DNA of 64,000 nt from a bacterium (GTDB lineage Bacteria; Oederibacteriota; CAKKQC01). Location: assembly GCA_919901855.1 (NCBI GenBank), contig CAKKQC010000038.1:1-64000 (forward strand), read 5' to 3'. The position numbers and the translations under genes are program-made. The notes under the pieces are model-generated. The model worked only from the letters and a program-made list of their open reading frames with translations. It searched no databases and was not told the DNA's origin. This document shows, one piece after another, positions 57,237 through 64,000 of this stretch. Position 1 is the first letter of the stretch. The number at the start of each line of letters is the position of its first letter.

Positions 57237-59252
57237 GTGAGGAAGAAGCCGCCCAAGCCCCCTGCCCAGCCGGCGGAGTCCGAGCCGGCCGCGGAGCGCC
57301 CGTCCGGCGCCGGCCCGGCCGTCCCGCCCGCCGCGCGCAAGGAATACCGGTTCGAGATCCAGGAGAAGCAGGGCACCGTCGCGATTGTCGGGCCCCGGGG
57401 CGTCCTGGCCTACCCGAAGTTCTGGATCGGCGTCGAGCTCGCGCAGGGCGAGGTCTTCACCTCCTGTCAGACCGGGCTGTCGGCGGGCGACGGGGCGTGG
57501 GTGAGCGAGGTCGCGAACGGGCGCCTCCTCCTCGGGCTCAGCCTCAAGAGGTCCGTGACCCCCGCCGGCGTCCTGCTCCAGGCTTCGGTCCGGAACAACG
57601 GACCTGAACCCCTCGAGATCCGCCAGCTCCGGGTCGCGCACGCGGTCACGGGCGCGGATGTGACGCCATGGGGGCCCTCGGCGGAATGGAGCCTCCTGCG
57701 TATGGGCTACGCCACCGGTGGGGCGCATCGCGAGGACGCGGACACCCGGAACTCCTCGCGCGTGGCCTTCAACGGGGAGCGGGTGGTGACGCGAAGCTGG
57801 GGGGCGGCGGCGCTGAGATTCGGCGCTTCGCCCAGGGGGCTCGTGGCGGGGTTCGTGACGGCGGAGTTCCAGATGGCCTGGATCGACGTCCGCAAGGACC
57901 GCCACACGGTGGAACTGGCCGCCGTCTGCGAGACGGAAGGTGTGTCCCTGCCGGCGGGCCGCTCTATCGTGTCCGAGACGCTGTACCTGGGCCTGCACGA
58001 CGACGTGCGCCAGGGACTCGCCGAGTACGGGGCGCTGTGCGCGCGGCGGGCGGGCGTCTCCCTCAAGCCCGTGCCGGCCGGCTGGGGCTCCGCGGACTCC
58101 CTGCGCCGCGACGATCTCTCCGGGCCGGCCGTCCTCCGCCAGGCCGCGTGGATCGCCGCGCACCGGCGCGACCTGCCGCTTGGCGTCGTGCGGATCGAGG
58201 AGGGGTGGGCGGGCGCGGCGGGCGACTGGACCGATCCCGCCGGGGGGTTTCCGCGCGGGCTCGCGCCCGTGGCGGCGGGAATAGCGCAGGCGGGGCTCGT
58301 GCCCGGCCTCTCGCTCGCGCCCTTCACGGCGGTCGCGTCGTCGAAGCTCTTCCGCGAGCACCCGGACTGGATGGTCAAGGACGAGACCGGAAAACCCCTG
58401 GCCTGGGACGTGGAGTGGGCCGAGCCCCGCGAGTTCTGGTACGGCCTCGACGGCAGCCATCCCGAGGTCCAGGACTGGCTCCGCGAGCTGTTCCAGTCCC
58501 TGCGGCGCGCCGGCTTCCGGCACTTCCGGCTCGACTGGCTCTTCATGGGCTGTCTCAAGGGCGCGCACGCCGAGCCGGTGACCCGGGTGCGGGCCTACCG
58601 GCTCGGGCTCGAGGCCATCCGCGAGGGGGCGGGCGACGCGTACCTGCTTGGAGTCATGGGGCCGTACCCGCCGTCGGCGGGACTCGTGGACGGCATGCGC
58701 GTGAGCCATGACGTGCATCCGGGCCAGGACCGGTGGGGCCCCCTGTCGGCGGCTTTTGCCGAGGCGCAGCAGCGCTGGTGGATGCACCGGACGCTGTGGA
58801 ACAACGATCCCGGCGCCGTGGTCGTCCGCGGGACCGGTGACGGCGCCGCGGACGAGGCGAGGACGATCGCGACGGGGGCGGAGCTTTCGGGGGGCGCGAT
58901 CTTCGCCGGGGATTCGCTCGACGACCTGCCGGCGGACCGCGTCGCCCTGATCCGGGGCGCGTTGGCCCGGCGCCGGGACGCGGCAGCGGTGCCGGTCGAC
59001 GTGTTCGACCGGGACCTGCCCCGGGTTTTGTCCCTGCCGCTCGGCCGCCGCCGGTTCCGCGTCGGGGTGTTCAACGACACGGGCGAACCCAGGGCATTCG
59101 CGCTCGACCTCGAGGCCTTCGGGCTCGCGCGGGCCCGCGTCTGGGAGCTGGACGGCGAGGTAAGGCGCGCCCTCGGCGTGATCCGCCGCCGGTGCCTTAC
59201 GCCGCCCGTGCCGCCCCGGGGCGTGCGAGTGCTGCTCGTCGAAGGGGCCTGA
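57237..59252 (+). CDS. GH36-type alpha-galactosidase-like enzyme
   Basis: 671 residues from GTG. A proline-rich start (about 1-35) precedes a beta-sandwich (40-270) and a clan GH-D TIM barrel. The nucleophile is D433 in FRHFRLDWLFMG and the acid/base probably D492 in RVSHDVHPGQDRW. LPLGVVRIEEGWAGAAGDWTDP matches the substrate-binding WQ/DDGWQ-region of GH36, and GLVPGLSLAPFTAVASSKLFREHPDWMV the family's next block. It should cleave alpha-galactosyl side groups, as on galactomannan. No export signal is evident, so it is probably cytoplasmic. The frame runs to a TGA 5 bases before the next gene. Confidence 0.85.
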   Translation: MRKKPPKPPAQPAESEPAAERPSGAGPAVPPAARKEYRFEIQEKQGTVAIVGPRGVLAYPKFWIGVELAQGEVFTSCQTGLSAGDGAWVSEVANGRLLLGLSLKRSVTPAGVLLQASVRNNGPEPLEIRQLRVAHAVTGADVTPWGPSAEWSLLRMGYATGGAHREDADTRNSSRVAFNGERVVTRSWGAAALRFGASPRGLVAGFVTAEFQMAWIDVRKDRHTVELAAVCETEGVSLPAGRSIVSETLYLGLHDDVRQGLAEYGALCARRAGVSLKPVPAGWGSADSLRRDDLSGPAVLRQAAWIAAHRRDLPLGVVRIEEGWAGAAGDWTDPAGGFPRGLAPVAAGIAQAGLVPGLSLAPFTAVASSKLFREHPDWMVKDETGKPLAWDVEWAEPREFWYGLDGSHPEVQDWLRELFQSLRRAGFRHFRLDWLFMGCLKGAHAEPVTRVRAYRLGLEAIREGAGDAYLLGVMGPYPPSAGLVDGMRVSHDVHPGQDRWGPLSAAFAEAQQRWWMHRTLWNNDPGAVVVRGTGDGAADEARTIATGAELSGGAIFAGDSLDDLPADRVALIRGALARRRDAAAVPVDVFDRDLPRVLSLPLGRRRFRVGVFNDTGEPRAFALDLEAFGLARARVWELDGEVRRALGVIRRRCLTPPVPPRGVRVLLVEGA

Positions 59253-59257
59253 ACCCC

Positions 59258-61615
59258 GTGCCGGCGGCAGCCGCCGCGGCCCTCCTGACCGGCCTCCTGC
59301 TCGCGACGATCAACCTCGTCCACGGGCTGCACCTGCCCTTCGTCGTCGCGGACTCGTGGGTCAAGCTCGTGCACTACCGCTTCGGGTATTTCGACCTCCG
59401 GGTCTTCGCCGCGGCCTGGGGGGGCCACGTCTGGTCCGCGGCCGGCGCCGCGCTCGTGCTCGGGGGGGCCTGGGGGCTCGGGCGTTCATGGAGCGCTGGA
59501 GTCCCGGAATCGCTGGGGCTCGGGTTCGGCGCGAGCGCGCTGGTCGCGCTCGGATGCGGGCTCTGCGGCCTGTTTTCGCCCGTGGTTCTGCTCCCCGTGC
59601 TGGCCGCGGGGGGCGTCGGCGTGGTCCGGCATAGGGCCGAGCTCGTCGCGGCCCGGCGGCGGCTGGCGGCGTCGGTCGAGCCCCTGACGGGCGAGACGCG
59701 GTGGTTGCTGGCGGCGTTGGCGGTGATGGGCTCCGTGAGCCTGCTCGTGTCGCTCGGGCCGGAGATGGGCTGGGACCCCGCCTACTACCACCTGCGCCTG
59801 CCGAAACTCTACGCGATGGCGCACCGCATCGGCTTCGTTCCCTGCATATATCCGTCGCACTACCCGCAGACGATCGAACTGCTTTACGGCCTCGGGTGGC
59901 TCGCCGGCGGGGAGGGCGCGGCGAAGCTCGTGAACTGGTCGTTCTGGGGACTCTGCGGCCTCGCGCTTCTGCGGCTGGCTGGCGCCCTGGATGGGCGCGG
60001 CGTGGGCCTCCGGGCCGCCGCGCTCGCGCTCACGCTGCCCCTGGCCGGCACGCTCGCGAGCGAGAACTACATCGACCTGGGGCTCACGTTCCTCGAGCTG
60101 CTCGCGCTGTCCGCGGCTCTGTCGGGCCGCGCCGTCGCGGCCGGCTGCCTGATCGGCTTCGCGATGGGCTCGAAGTACACGGCCGTGATCGCGGCATTCG
60201 CCCTCGCGGTGGCATGGTGCACGCGCGGGGGGAGCCGGCGAGGTCTCGCCGTCCTTGCGGCGGTTGCCGTGCTCCCCGTCGCGCCGTGGCTGGTGAAGAA
60301 CTGGCTGTTCACCCGCGACCCCGTCGCCCCGTTCCTGTACGCCAGGTTCGGCGGGATCGAGTGGGCGGGGGGGATCAGCCAATCCGCGATGGTCGAGGTG
60401 ATCCCGAAGCTCGGGCCGACGACCTGGGGCCAGCGCGGCGTCGCGCTCCTGCTGGGGCCCTGGTGGTTCCTGAAGACGTTTTCCTTCGCCGTCCTGACCC
60501 CGTTCCTGATCGGGTGCCTCCCCGTCCTCGCCATGCGCTGGACCGGTGCTGCGGGGGCCGTGCGCGCCTACACGGTCGCGGGCACGGCGGCGGTCCTGGT
60601 CCTCGCGCCCGACGGCCGCTACTGGCAGCCGTTCGGGTTCGTGCTCGCGCTCCTCGCGGCCGCCACCTGGAAGCGTGCCGAGCTCGAGGGCCGCCCCCTG
60701 CTGCGCCGCGGCCTCGCGGTGTTTGCCTGGGCCTCGATCGGGTTCGGCCCGGTATTCCACGCCTTCGACATGCAGCGGCTCTTCACCCCGGCCTGGGTGT
60801 CGCTTGGACTCGAGCCCGCGTGGGTCTACCACTCCCGCGTGAACCAGCCGTCGCCTTGGTACGCGGTGGCCGTGAGCTGGGCGAACCGGAACACGCCCCG
60901 GGGGGAGCGGATCGCGGTCGTGTCCGACGTGCAGGCGTACCTCTTCGACCGCGAGGCGATCTTCGACTGCGACGCGCCGGGGTCGCGGCGCTGGATCACG
61001 CGCCTGCTCGAGCGTCGTCCCGACGCCCGGGGCCTCGACCGCCAGTTCCGCCAGTGGCACGTCTCGACCATCTTCTACATCCGGGGCAAGGCGATGGCCG
61101 CGGCGCGCGGCGAGACGTGGGACCCCCGGGCCACGGCCCGTCTCGCCGCGTGGTGGAACCGCCGCGCGCGCCGGGTCTTCTACCGCGGCCACTGCTCGAT
61201 CTACGAGCTCTCCACGCCGGGTCCGGCGACGCTCCAACTCGACGTGCCGGGTCCGCAGGAGGCGATCCTCATGCGCCTCGTCGCCGCCCCCGATGCCGCC
61301 GCCCGGCGCGAGGTCTACCGGGCGGCGCTGGCCGCGGGCGCGGAGAGCGCGGTGCTCGACGGCGCATGCGGGGAGGCGGCGCTCGAGGCGCGGCCGCCGG
61401 AGCCGGCCGACGCCGCCTCGGCGCTGGCGCGGGCGGTCGCGATCGCGCCCGACGCCCCCGGTCTCTGGATCTCGTACGGGCAGGCGCTGACGGCGGCCAG
61501 GCGGTTCGCCGCGGCCGGCGCGGCCCTCGCGAAGGCGCGCGAGCTCAACCCGTTGCACGAGGACCTGGGTAGCGCGGAAACCGGGCTCGCGCGCGCCGAA
61601 GGGCGCAGGCGTTGA
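59258..61615 (+). CDS. Large GT-C-like membrane protein with TPR-like C-terminus
   Basis: 785 residues from GTG 59258. About thirteen membrane helices end near residue 530. The first large loop has GPEMGWDPAYYHLRLPKLYAMAH, an acidic and aromatic segment that is also seen in the 29818-31809 protein. A soluble part follows, with RNTPRGERIAVVSDVQAYLFD, RQWHVSTIFYIRG and, at the very end, TPR-like pairs (DAASALARAVAIAPDAPGLWISYG and AAGAALAKARELNPLHEDLG). Its operon mates are a GH36, a PD-(D/E)XK nuclease, a TPR protein and a GT2. The likely role is membrane glycosyl transfer; donor and acceptor are unknown. Confidence 0.8.
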   Translation: MPAAAAAALLTGLLLATINLVHGLHLPFVVADSWVKLVHYRFGYFDLRVFAAAWGGHVWSAAGAALVLGGAWGLGRSWSAGVPESLGLGFGASALVALGCGLCGLFSPVVLLPVLAAGGVGVVRHRAELVAARRRLAASVEPLTGETRWLLAALAVMGSVSLLVSLGPEMGWDPAYYHLRLPKLYAMAHRIGFVPCIYPSHYPQTIELLYGLGWLAGGEGAAKLVNWSFWGLCGLALLRLAGALDGRGVGLRAAALALTLPLAGTLASENYIDLGLTFLELLALSAALSGRAVAAGCLIGFAMGSKYTAVIAAFALAVAWCTRGGSRRGLAVLAAVAVLPVAPWLVKNWLFTRDPVAPFLYARFGGIEWAGGISQSAMVEVIPKLGPTTWGQRGVALLLGPWWFLKTFSFAVLTPFLIGCLPVLAMRWTGAAGAVRAYTVAGTAAVLVLAPDGRYWQPFGFVLALLAAATWKRAELEGRPLLRRGLAVFAWASIGFGPVFHAFDMQRLFTPAWVSLGLEPAWVYHSRVNQPSPWYAVAVSWANRNTPRGERIAVVSDVQAYLFDREAIFDCDAPGSRRWITRLLERRPDARGLDRQFRQWHVSTIFYIRGKAMAAARGETWDPRATARLAAWWNRRARRVFYRGHCSIYELSTPGPATLQLDVPGPQEAILMRLVAAPDAAARREVYRAALAAGAESAVLDGACGEAALEARPPEPADAASALARAVAIAPDAPGLWISYGQALTAARRFAAAGAALAKARELNPLHEDLGSAETGLARAEGRRR

Positions 61616-61620
61616 GATGC

Positions 61621-61626
61621 TACGAT
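61621..61626 (+). promoter_or_regulatory. -10 element, leaderless GTG
   Basis: TACGAT, spacer GGAATTG (7 bases), GTG 61634. It supports a start three codons downstream of the first in-frame ATG (61625), which overlaps the hexamer. Confidence 0.45.
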
Positions 61627-61633
61627 GGAATTG

Positions 61634-62311
61634 GTGCCAAACTTCAAGCTGAGCCCGTCGGATTTCGGCTTCCTCTGGACCGAGTGCCGGCGCTGCTTCT
61701 ACCTCAAGGTGGCCAAAGGGTTCCCGCGTCCGGACACGGGGTTCCCCAAGATCTTCAACGTCATCGACAAGCAGATGAAGGACCGGTTCGCGGGGAAGCG
61801 ATCGGAGGACATGGCGCCCGGCGTGCCGGCGGGCACGGTGCACCGGAGCGACGAATGGGTCGAGTCGGTGCCCCTCGTTCGCCCCGGCCGCTCCGCCACC
61901 GCCTTCATCCGGGGCATCTTCGACACGGTGCTCAAGCTCGACGGCGGGGGATACGCGATCGTCGACTTCAAGACCTCGACCGTCGACCCCCGGGCGGCCG
62001 CGAAGTACGGCCGCCAGTTGCACGCCTACGCGGTCGCGCTGGAGCGCCCGGCGCCGGGCCGGCTGGGCCTGAGCCCCGTGGACACGCTCGGCCTCCTTGT
62101 CTACGAGCCGACCGCGTTCGCGACGGGCGGGGCCGGGACGGCGAGCCTGGAGGGCAGGTTCCAGTGGCTCGGGATCGAGCGCGACGACGACGCGTTCTTC
62201 GGTTTCGTGGACGAGATGCTCGCCGTGCTCGAGCGCGCCGATCCGCCGGCGGCGAACCCGGAGTGCGCGCTCTGCCGCTACCGCGAGGCGAGTCGCCGGA
62301 ACGGCTGGTGA
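61634..62311 (+). CDS. PD-(D/E)XK nuclease-family protein with two CxxC pairs
   Basis: 225 residues from GTG 61634. The nuclease core has D97 in FIRGIFDTVLKLDGGG and the D111-x-K113 of YAIVDFKTSTVD, followed by RQLHAYAVAL, the QxxxY helix of RecB/Cas4-like nucleases. C18/C21 (TECRRCFYLK) and C211/C214 (PECALCRYRE) bracket the core in the way the four cysteines of Cas4 and AddB iron-sulphur nucleases do, although spacing differs. It is much shorter than AddB and has no helicase or CRISPR neighbour. DNA end processing is the family role; its job beside membrane glycosyltransferases is unclear. Confidence 0.75.
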   Translation: MPNFKLSPSDFGFLWTECRRCFYLKVAKGFPRPDTGFPKIFNVIDKQMKDRFAGKRSEDMAPGVPAGTVHRSDEWVESVPLVRPGRSATAFIRGIFDTVLKLDGGGYAIVDFKTSTVDPRAAAKYGRQLHAYAVALERPAPGRLGLSPVDTLGLLVYEPTAFATGGAGTASLEGRFQWLGIERDDDAFFGFVDEMLAVLERADPPAANPECALCRYREASRRNGW

Positions 62312-63513
62312 TCCCGGTGCTGATCGACGCCATGATCGCGGCGGGCCTGGTCGCGGCGGGCCTGGCAGGTCCGGCCTCCGCCGTTACGTCCCCGGCCGCC
62401 CGGGCCTGGATGTCCGGCCTCGCCGGGCCTTCCACCTCGGTCTCGGGCGAGTACGAGGCGTGCCGGGCGCTGGTGACCATGGGCCGGTTCGCGGATGCGG
62501 AGGCGGTCGCGAAGGTGATCCTCGCGAACGACCGGGGGCATCCGGGCGCCTGGCACGTGCTCGGCACCTGCCGGTGGATGGCGGGCGACCGGCCGGGCGC
62601 GATGTCCTCGTGGAAGATGTCCCTCGAGCTGCGGGACAACCCGGACCTCCGGGACTTTCTGGCGGGGCTGGGTGACGCCCGGCGCAGTCCACCCGCGCCC
62701 CAGCCGTACGTGAGCGCGGAGCTCGAGTTCCGGGCGGCGCTCGCCCTGTTCGCGGGCGGGCAGCGGGAGGAATCGCTCGCGCGCGCGGTGGCGGCCGCGA
62801 AGACCCGGCCGGACCGCTGGGCGGCCTGGGTGCTGGTCGGGGACATCCGGGCCTCCGTGCTCGACCGCGACGGGGCCGAGGAGGCGTGGCACAAGGCGCT
62901 GTCCCTGCGGCCCGCGGACAAGGCGCTCGCCGACGCGGTCGGGGTGCGGATGGCGAATGCGTCCTGGTGCCGGTCGTGCCCCCGGGCGGACGTTCTCGAG
63001 AACGAGCTGATTGGGGCGAAGGCTGCGGCAGTTCCCGCGGCAGCTCCAGTGCTGCCGCAGGCCCAAGGCCGGACGGAACCTGCCGTTTCGGCCCGCCGGT
63101 CAGAACCTGCCGTCGCCACCGCACCGGCCGCTGCGGCAGTTCCTGCGGCAGTTCCGGTGCCGCCGGTCAAGCCAGCCGCCACAGCCGAGACGGCGGCGCG
63201 ACCAGCCGTGGCGGTCAAACCCACAGTGGCGCCGCCGCCGCCGCCGGCTCCTAAGACGGCCTGGACGTTCCCCTCGTCCTCGACATCGGCGACCAAGACG
63301 GGACAACCCAATCCTGCGGCGGCGGCCCCCAGGCCTTCGCCCGCTCCGGATGAGGCGCCGATTCCCGGCGAGGAACCGGCTCCGGCCGTGAAGCCGCAGC
63401 CGGCGCCCGTTCCGGCCGCCCCTTCGAAACCGGCCGCGAAGCCGCAACCGGCCCCTCCTCCGCCACCGGCTCCTGCAAAGCCGGCGGAGGAGCCGCCGCC
63501 GCCCGAGTTCTGA
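62308..63513 (+). CDS. Exported TPR protein with long Pro/Ala-rich tail
   Basis: 401 residues from GTG 62308, whose GTGA overlaps the nuclease stop. A signal-peptide-like segment (IDAMIAAGLVAAGLAGPASA) precedes TPR units (EYEACRALVTMGRFADAEAVAKVILAND, HPGAWHVLGTCRWMAGDRPGAMSSWKMSLELR, RWAAWVLVGDIRASVLDRDGAEEAWHKALSLRP). Residues about 250-401 are low-complexity, rich in proline, alanine and lysine, and would be disordered or span the envelope. The TPR part suggests a scaffold. The stop TGA overlaps the ATG of the next glycosyltransferase gene, so they are coupled. Confidence 0.75.
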   Translation: MIPVLIDAMIAAGLVAAGLAGPASAVTSPAARAWMSGLAGPSTSVSGEYEACRALVTMGRFADAEAVAKVILANDRGHPGAWHVLGTCRWMAGDRPGAMSSWKMSLELRDNPDLRDFLAGLGDARRSPPAPQPYVSAELEFRAALALFAGGQREESLARAVAAAKTRPDRWAAWVLVGDIRASVLDRDGAEEAWHKALSLRPADKALADAVGVRMANASWCRSCPRADVLENELIGAKAAAVPAAAPVLPQAQGRTEPAVSARRSEPAVATAPAAAAVPAAVPVPPVKPAATAETAARPAVAVKPTVAPPPPPAPKTAWTFPSSSTSATKTGQPNPAAAAPRPSPAPDEAPIPGEEPAPAVKPQPAPVPAAPSKPAAKPQPAPPPPPAPAKPAEEPPPPEF

Positions 63514-64000
63514 TGGCTCCGCCCCGGCTCTCCGTCGTCATTCCGGCTTACAACGAGGCCCTGCGGCTTGGCTCCGCGTGCGCCGCGGTCGCGGCCTTCT
63601 GCCGCCGGAGCCGGCGTCCGTTCGAGATCGTGATCGTGAACGACGGCAGCCGGGACGCGACGCGGGAGGCGGCCGCGCTCGTGGCGGGGCGCTGGCGCGA
63701 GGTGCGCGTGATCTCGTATCCGGTCAACCGCGGCAAGGGCTACGCCGTCCGCCGGGGCGTGCTCGCGGCCAGGGGGCGGCGCATTCTATTCCTCGACGCC
63801 GACCTCTCGACGCGGCCGGAGGAGTGGCCGAAGCTCGAGCGACGTCTCGCCGCCGGGGCGGACCTCGCCATCGGGTCGCGGAAGATGGCCGGGGCGCGGC
63901 TCGTCCGGCGCCAGCCCTGGTGGCGGGAACGGATGGGCAAGGTCTTCACCTGGCTCGTCCGGCGCTTCCTCGTGGACGTCTCCGACGCGACCTGCGGGTT
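63513..64000 (+). CDS. GT2-family glycosyltransferase (dolichyl-phosphate glucosyltransferase-like), cut by window end
   Basis: The first 162 codons are present and the frame is open to the window edge. The protein begins LSVVIPAYNEALRLGSACAA, then FEIVIVNDGSRDATREA, the NRGKGYAVRRGVLAARG block and the DxD motif RILFLDADLSTRPEEW; GSRKMAGARLVRRQPWWRERMGKVF follows. This order is that of the polyprenyl-phosphate sugar synthases (DPM/ALG5 type). It would make the lipid-linked donor used by the GT-C membrane proteins in the same region. The ATG overlaps the preceding stop (TGATG). Confidence 0.88.
   Translation, partial: MAPPRLSVVIPAYNEALRLGSACAAVAAFCRRSRRPFEIVIVNDGSRDATREAAALVAGRWREVRVISYPVNRGKGYAVRRGVLAARGRRILFLDADLSTRPEEWPKLERRLAAGADLAIGSRKMAGARLVRRQPWWRERMGKVFTWLVRRFLVDVSDATCG

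Noticed and set aside
59486-62023. 845-codon minus-strand frame opposite the GT-C and nuclease genes
   Set aside because: Arginine/glutamate/glycine-rich shadow translation; the plus strand has clear membrane helices and nuclease motifs in coupled genes.
1-64000. tRNA, rRNA, CRISPR arrays, prophage or integrase genes
   Set aside because: None was recognised on either strand; no regularly spaced repeats and no integrase or transposase reading frame occur in the window.

Overview
This is a very GC-rich (roughly 70 %), densely coded chromosomal window from a Gram-negative bacterium. The Gram-negative call rests on a PorV-like outer-membrane protein, a second signal-peptide beta-barrel and a FlgD-like C-terminal domain of the kind found on exported surface proteins. 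The many glycoside hydrolases, URO-D-like, creatininase, Gfo/Idh and GT-C proteins suggest a free-living polysaccharide-degrading lineage of a PVC/FCB-like or Elusimicrobia-like candidate phylum. That placement is inference; no ribosomal marker is present.

Layout. 0-0.6 kb: a lower-GC unrecognised ORF. 0.8-12.6 kb: methyltransferase + GH130 phosphorylase, a divergent URO-D-like protein, NIF3-like protein + GH2 beta-galactosidase, an SDR, a GH94 phosphorylase and a divergent BadF/NAGK-type kinase. 12.6-19.2 kb: PorV-like protein and an 1,807-residue repeat protein. 19.3-31.8 kb: Kef antiporter, creatininase, YfhO and other GT-C membrane proteins, a methyltransferase and a sialate O-acetylesterase. 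31.9-34.9 kb: Gfo/Idh oxidoreductase, GH5 and an RluF-like pseudouridine synthase. 35.1-39.5 kb: MoxR-DUF58-transglutaminase operon. 39.6-46.9 kb: FAD oxidoreductase, then a catabolic operon of nucleoside hydrolase, GH127, M14-like peptidase and ADP-ribosylglycohydrolase. 46.9-47.5 kb: RelE/Phd toxin-antitoxin. 47.5-54.7 kb: PfkB kinase, aldolase-like protein, ceramidase-like protein, SIS protein, Gfo/Idh and sugar isomerase. 54.8-57.2 kb: superoxide dismutase and two exported proteins. 57.2-64.0 kb: GH36, GT-C, PD-(D/E)XK nuclease, TPR protein and a GT2 cut by the window edge.

How the genes fit together. GH5, GH2, GH36, GH127, GH130, GH94 and the acetylesterase together could break down an acetylated, galactose-decorated beta-mannan or beta-glucan, with energy saved by phosphorolysis through GH130 and GH94. 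Kinases, isomerases and Gfo/Idh enzymes would take up the monosaccharides. No SusC/D or sugar ABC transporter lies in the window.

The most striking window-wide signal is promoter geometry. At least ten first-in-operon genes, on both strands, carry a TANNAT hexamer exactly 6 or 7 bases before the start codon and no Shine-Dalgarno sequence. This implies widespread leaderless transcription and was used here to choose several starts. Downstream genes in operons, and a minority of first genes, use Shine-Dalgarno sites or 4-base stop/start overlaps instead. No tRNA, rRNA, CRISPR array or complete insertion sequence was seen.
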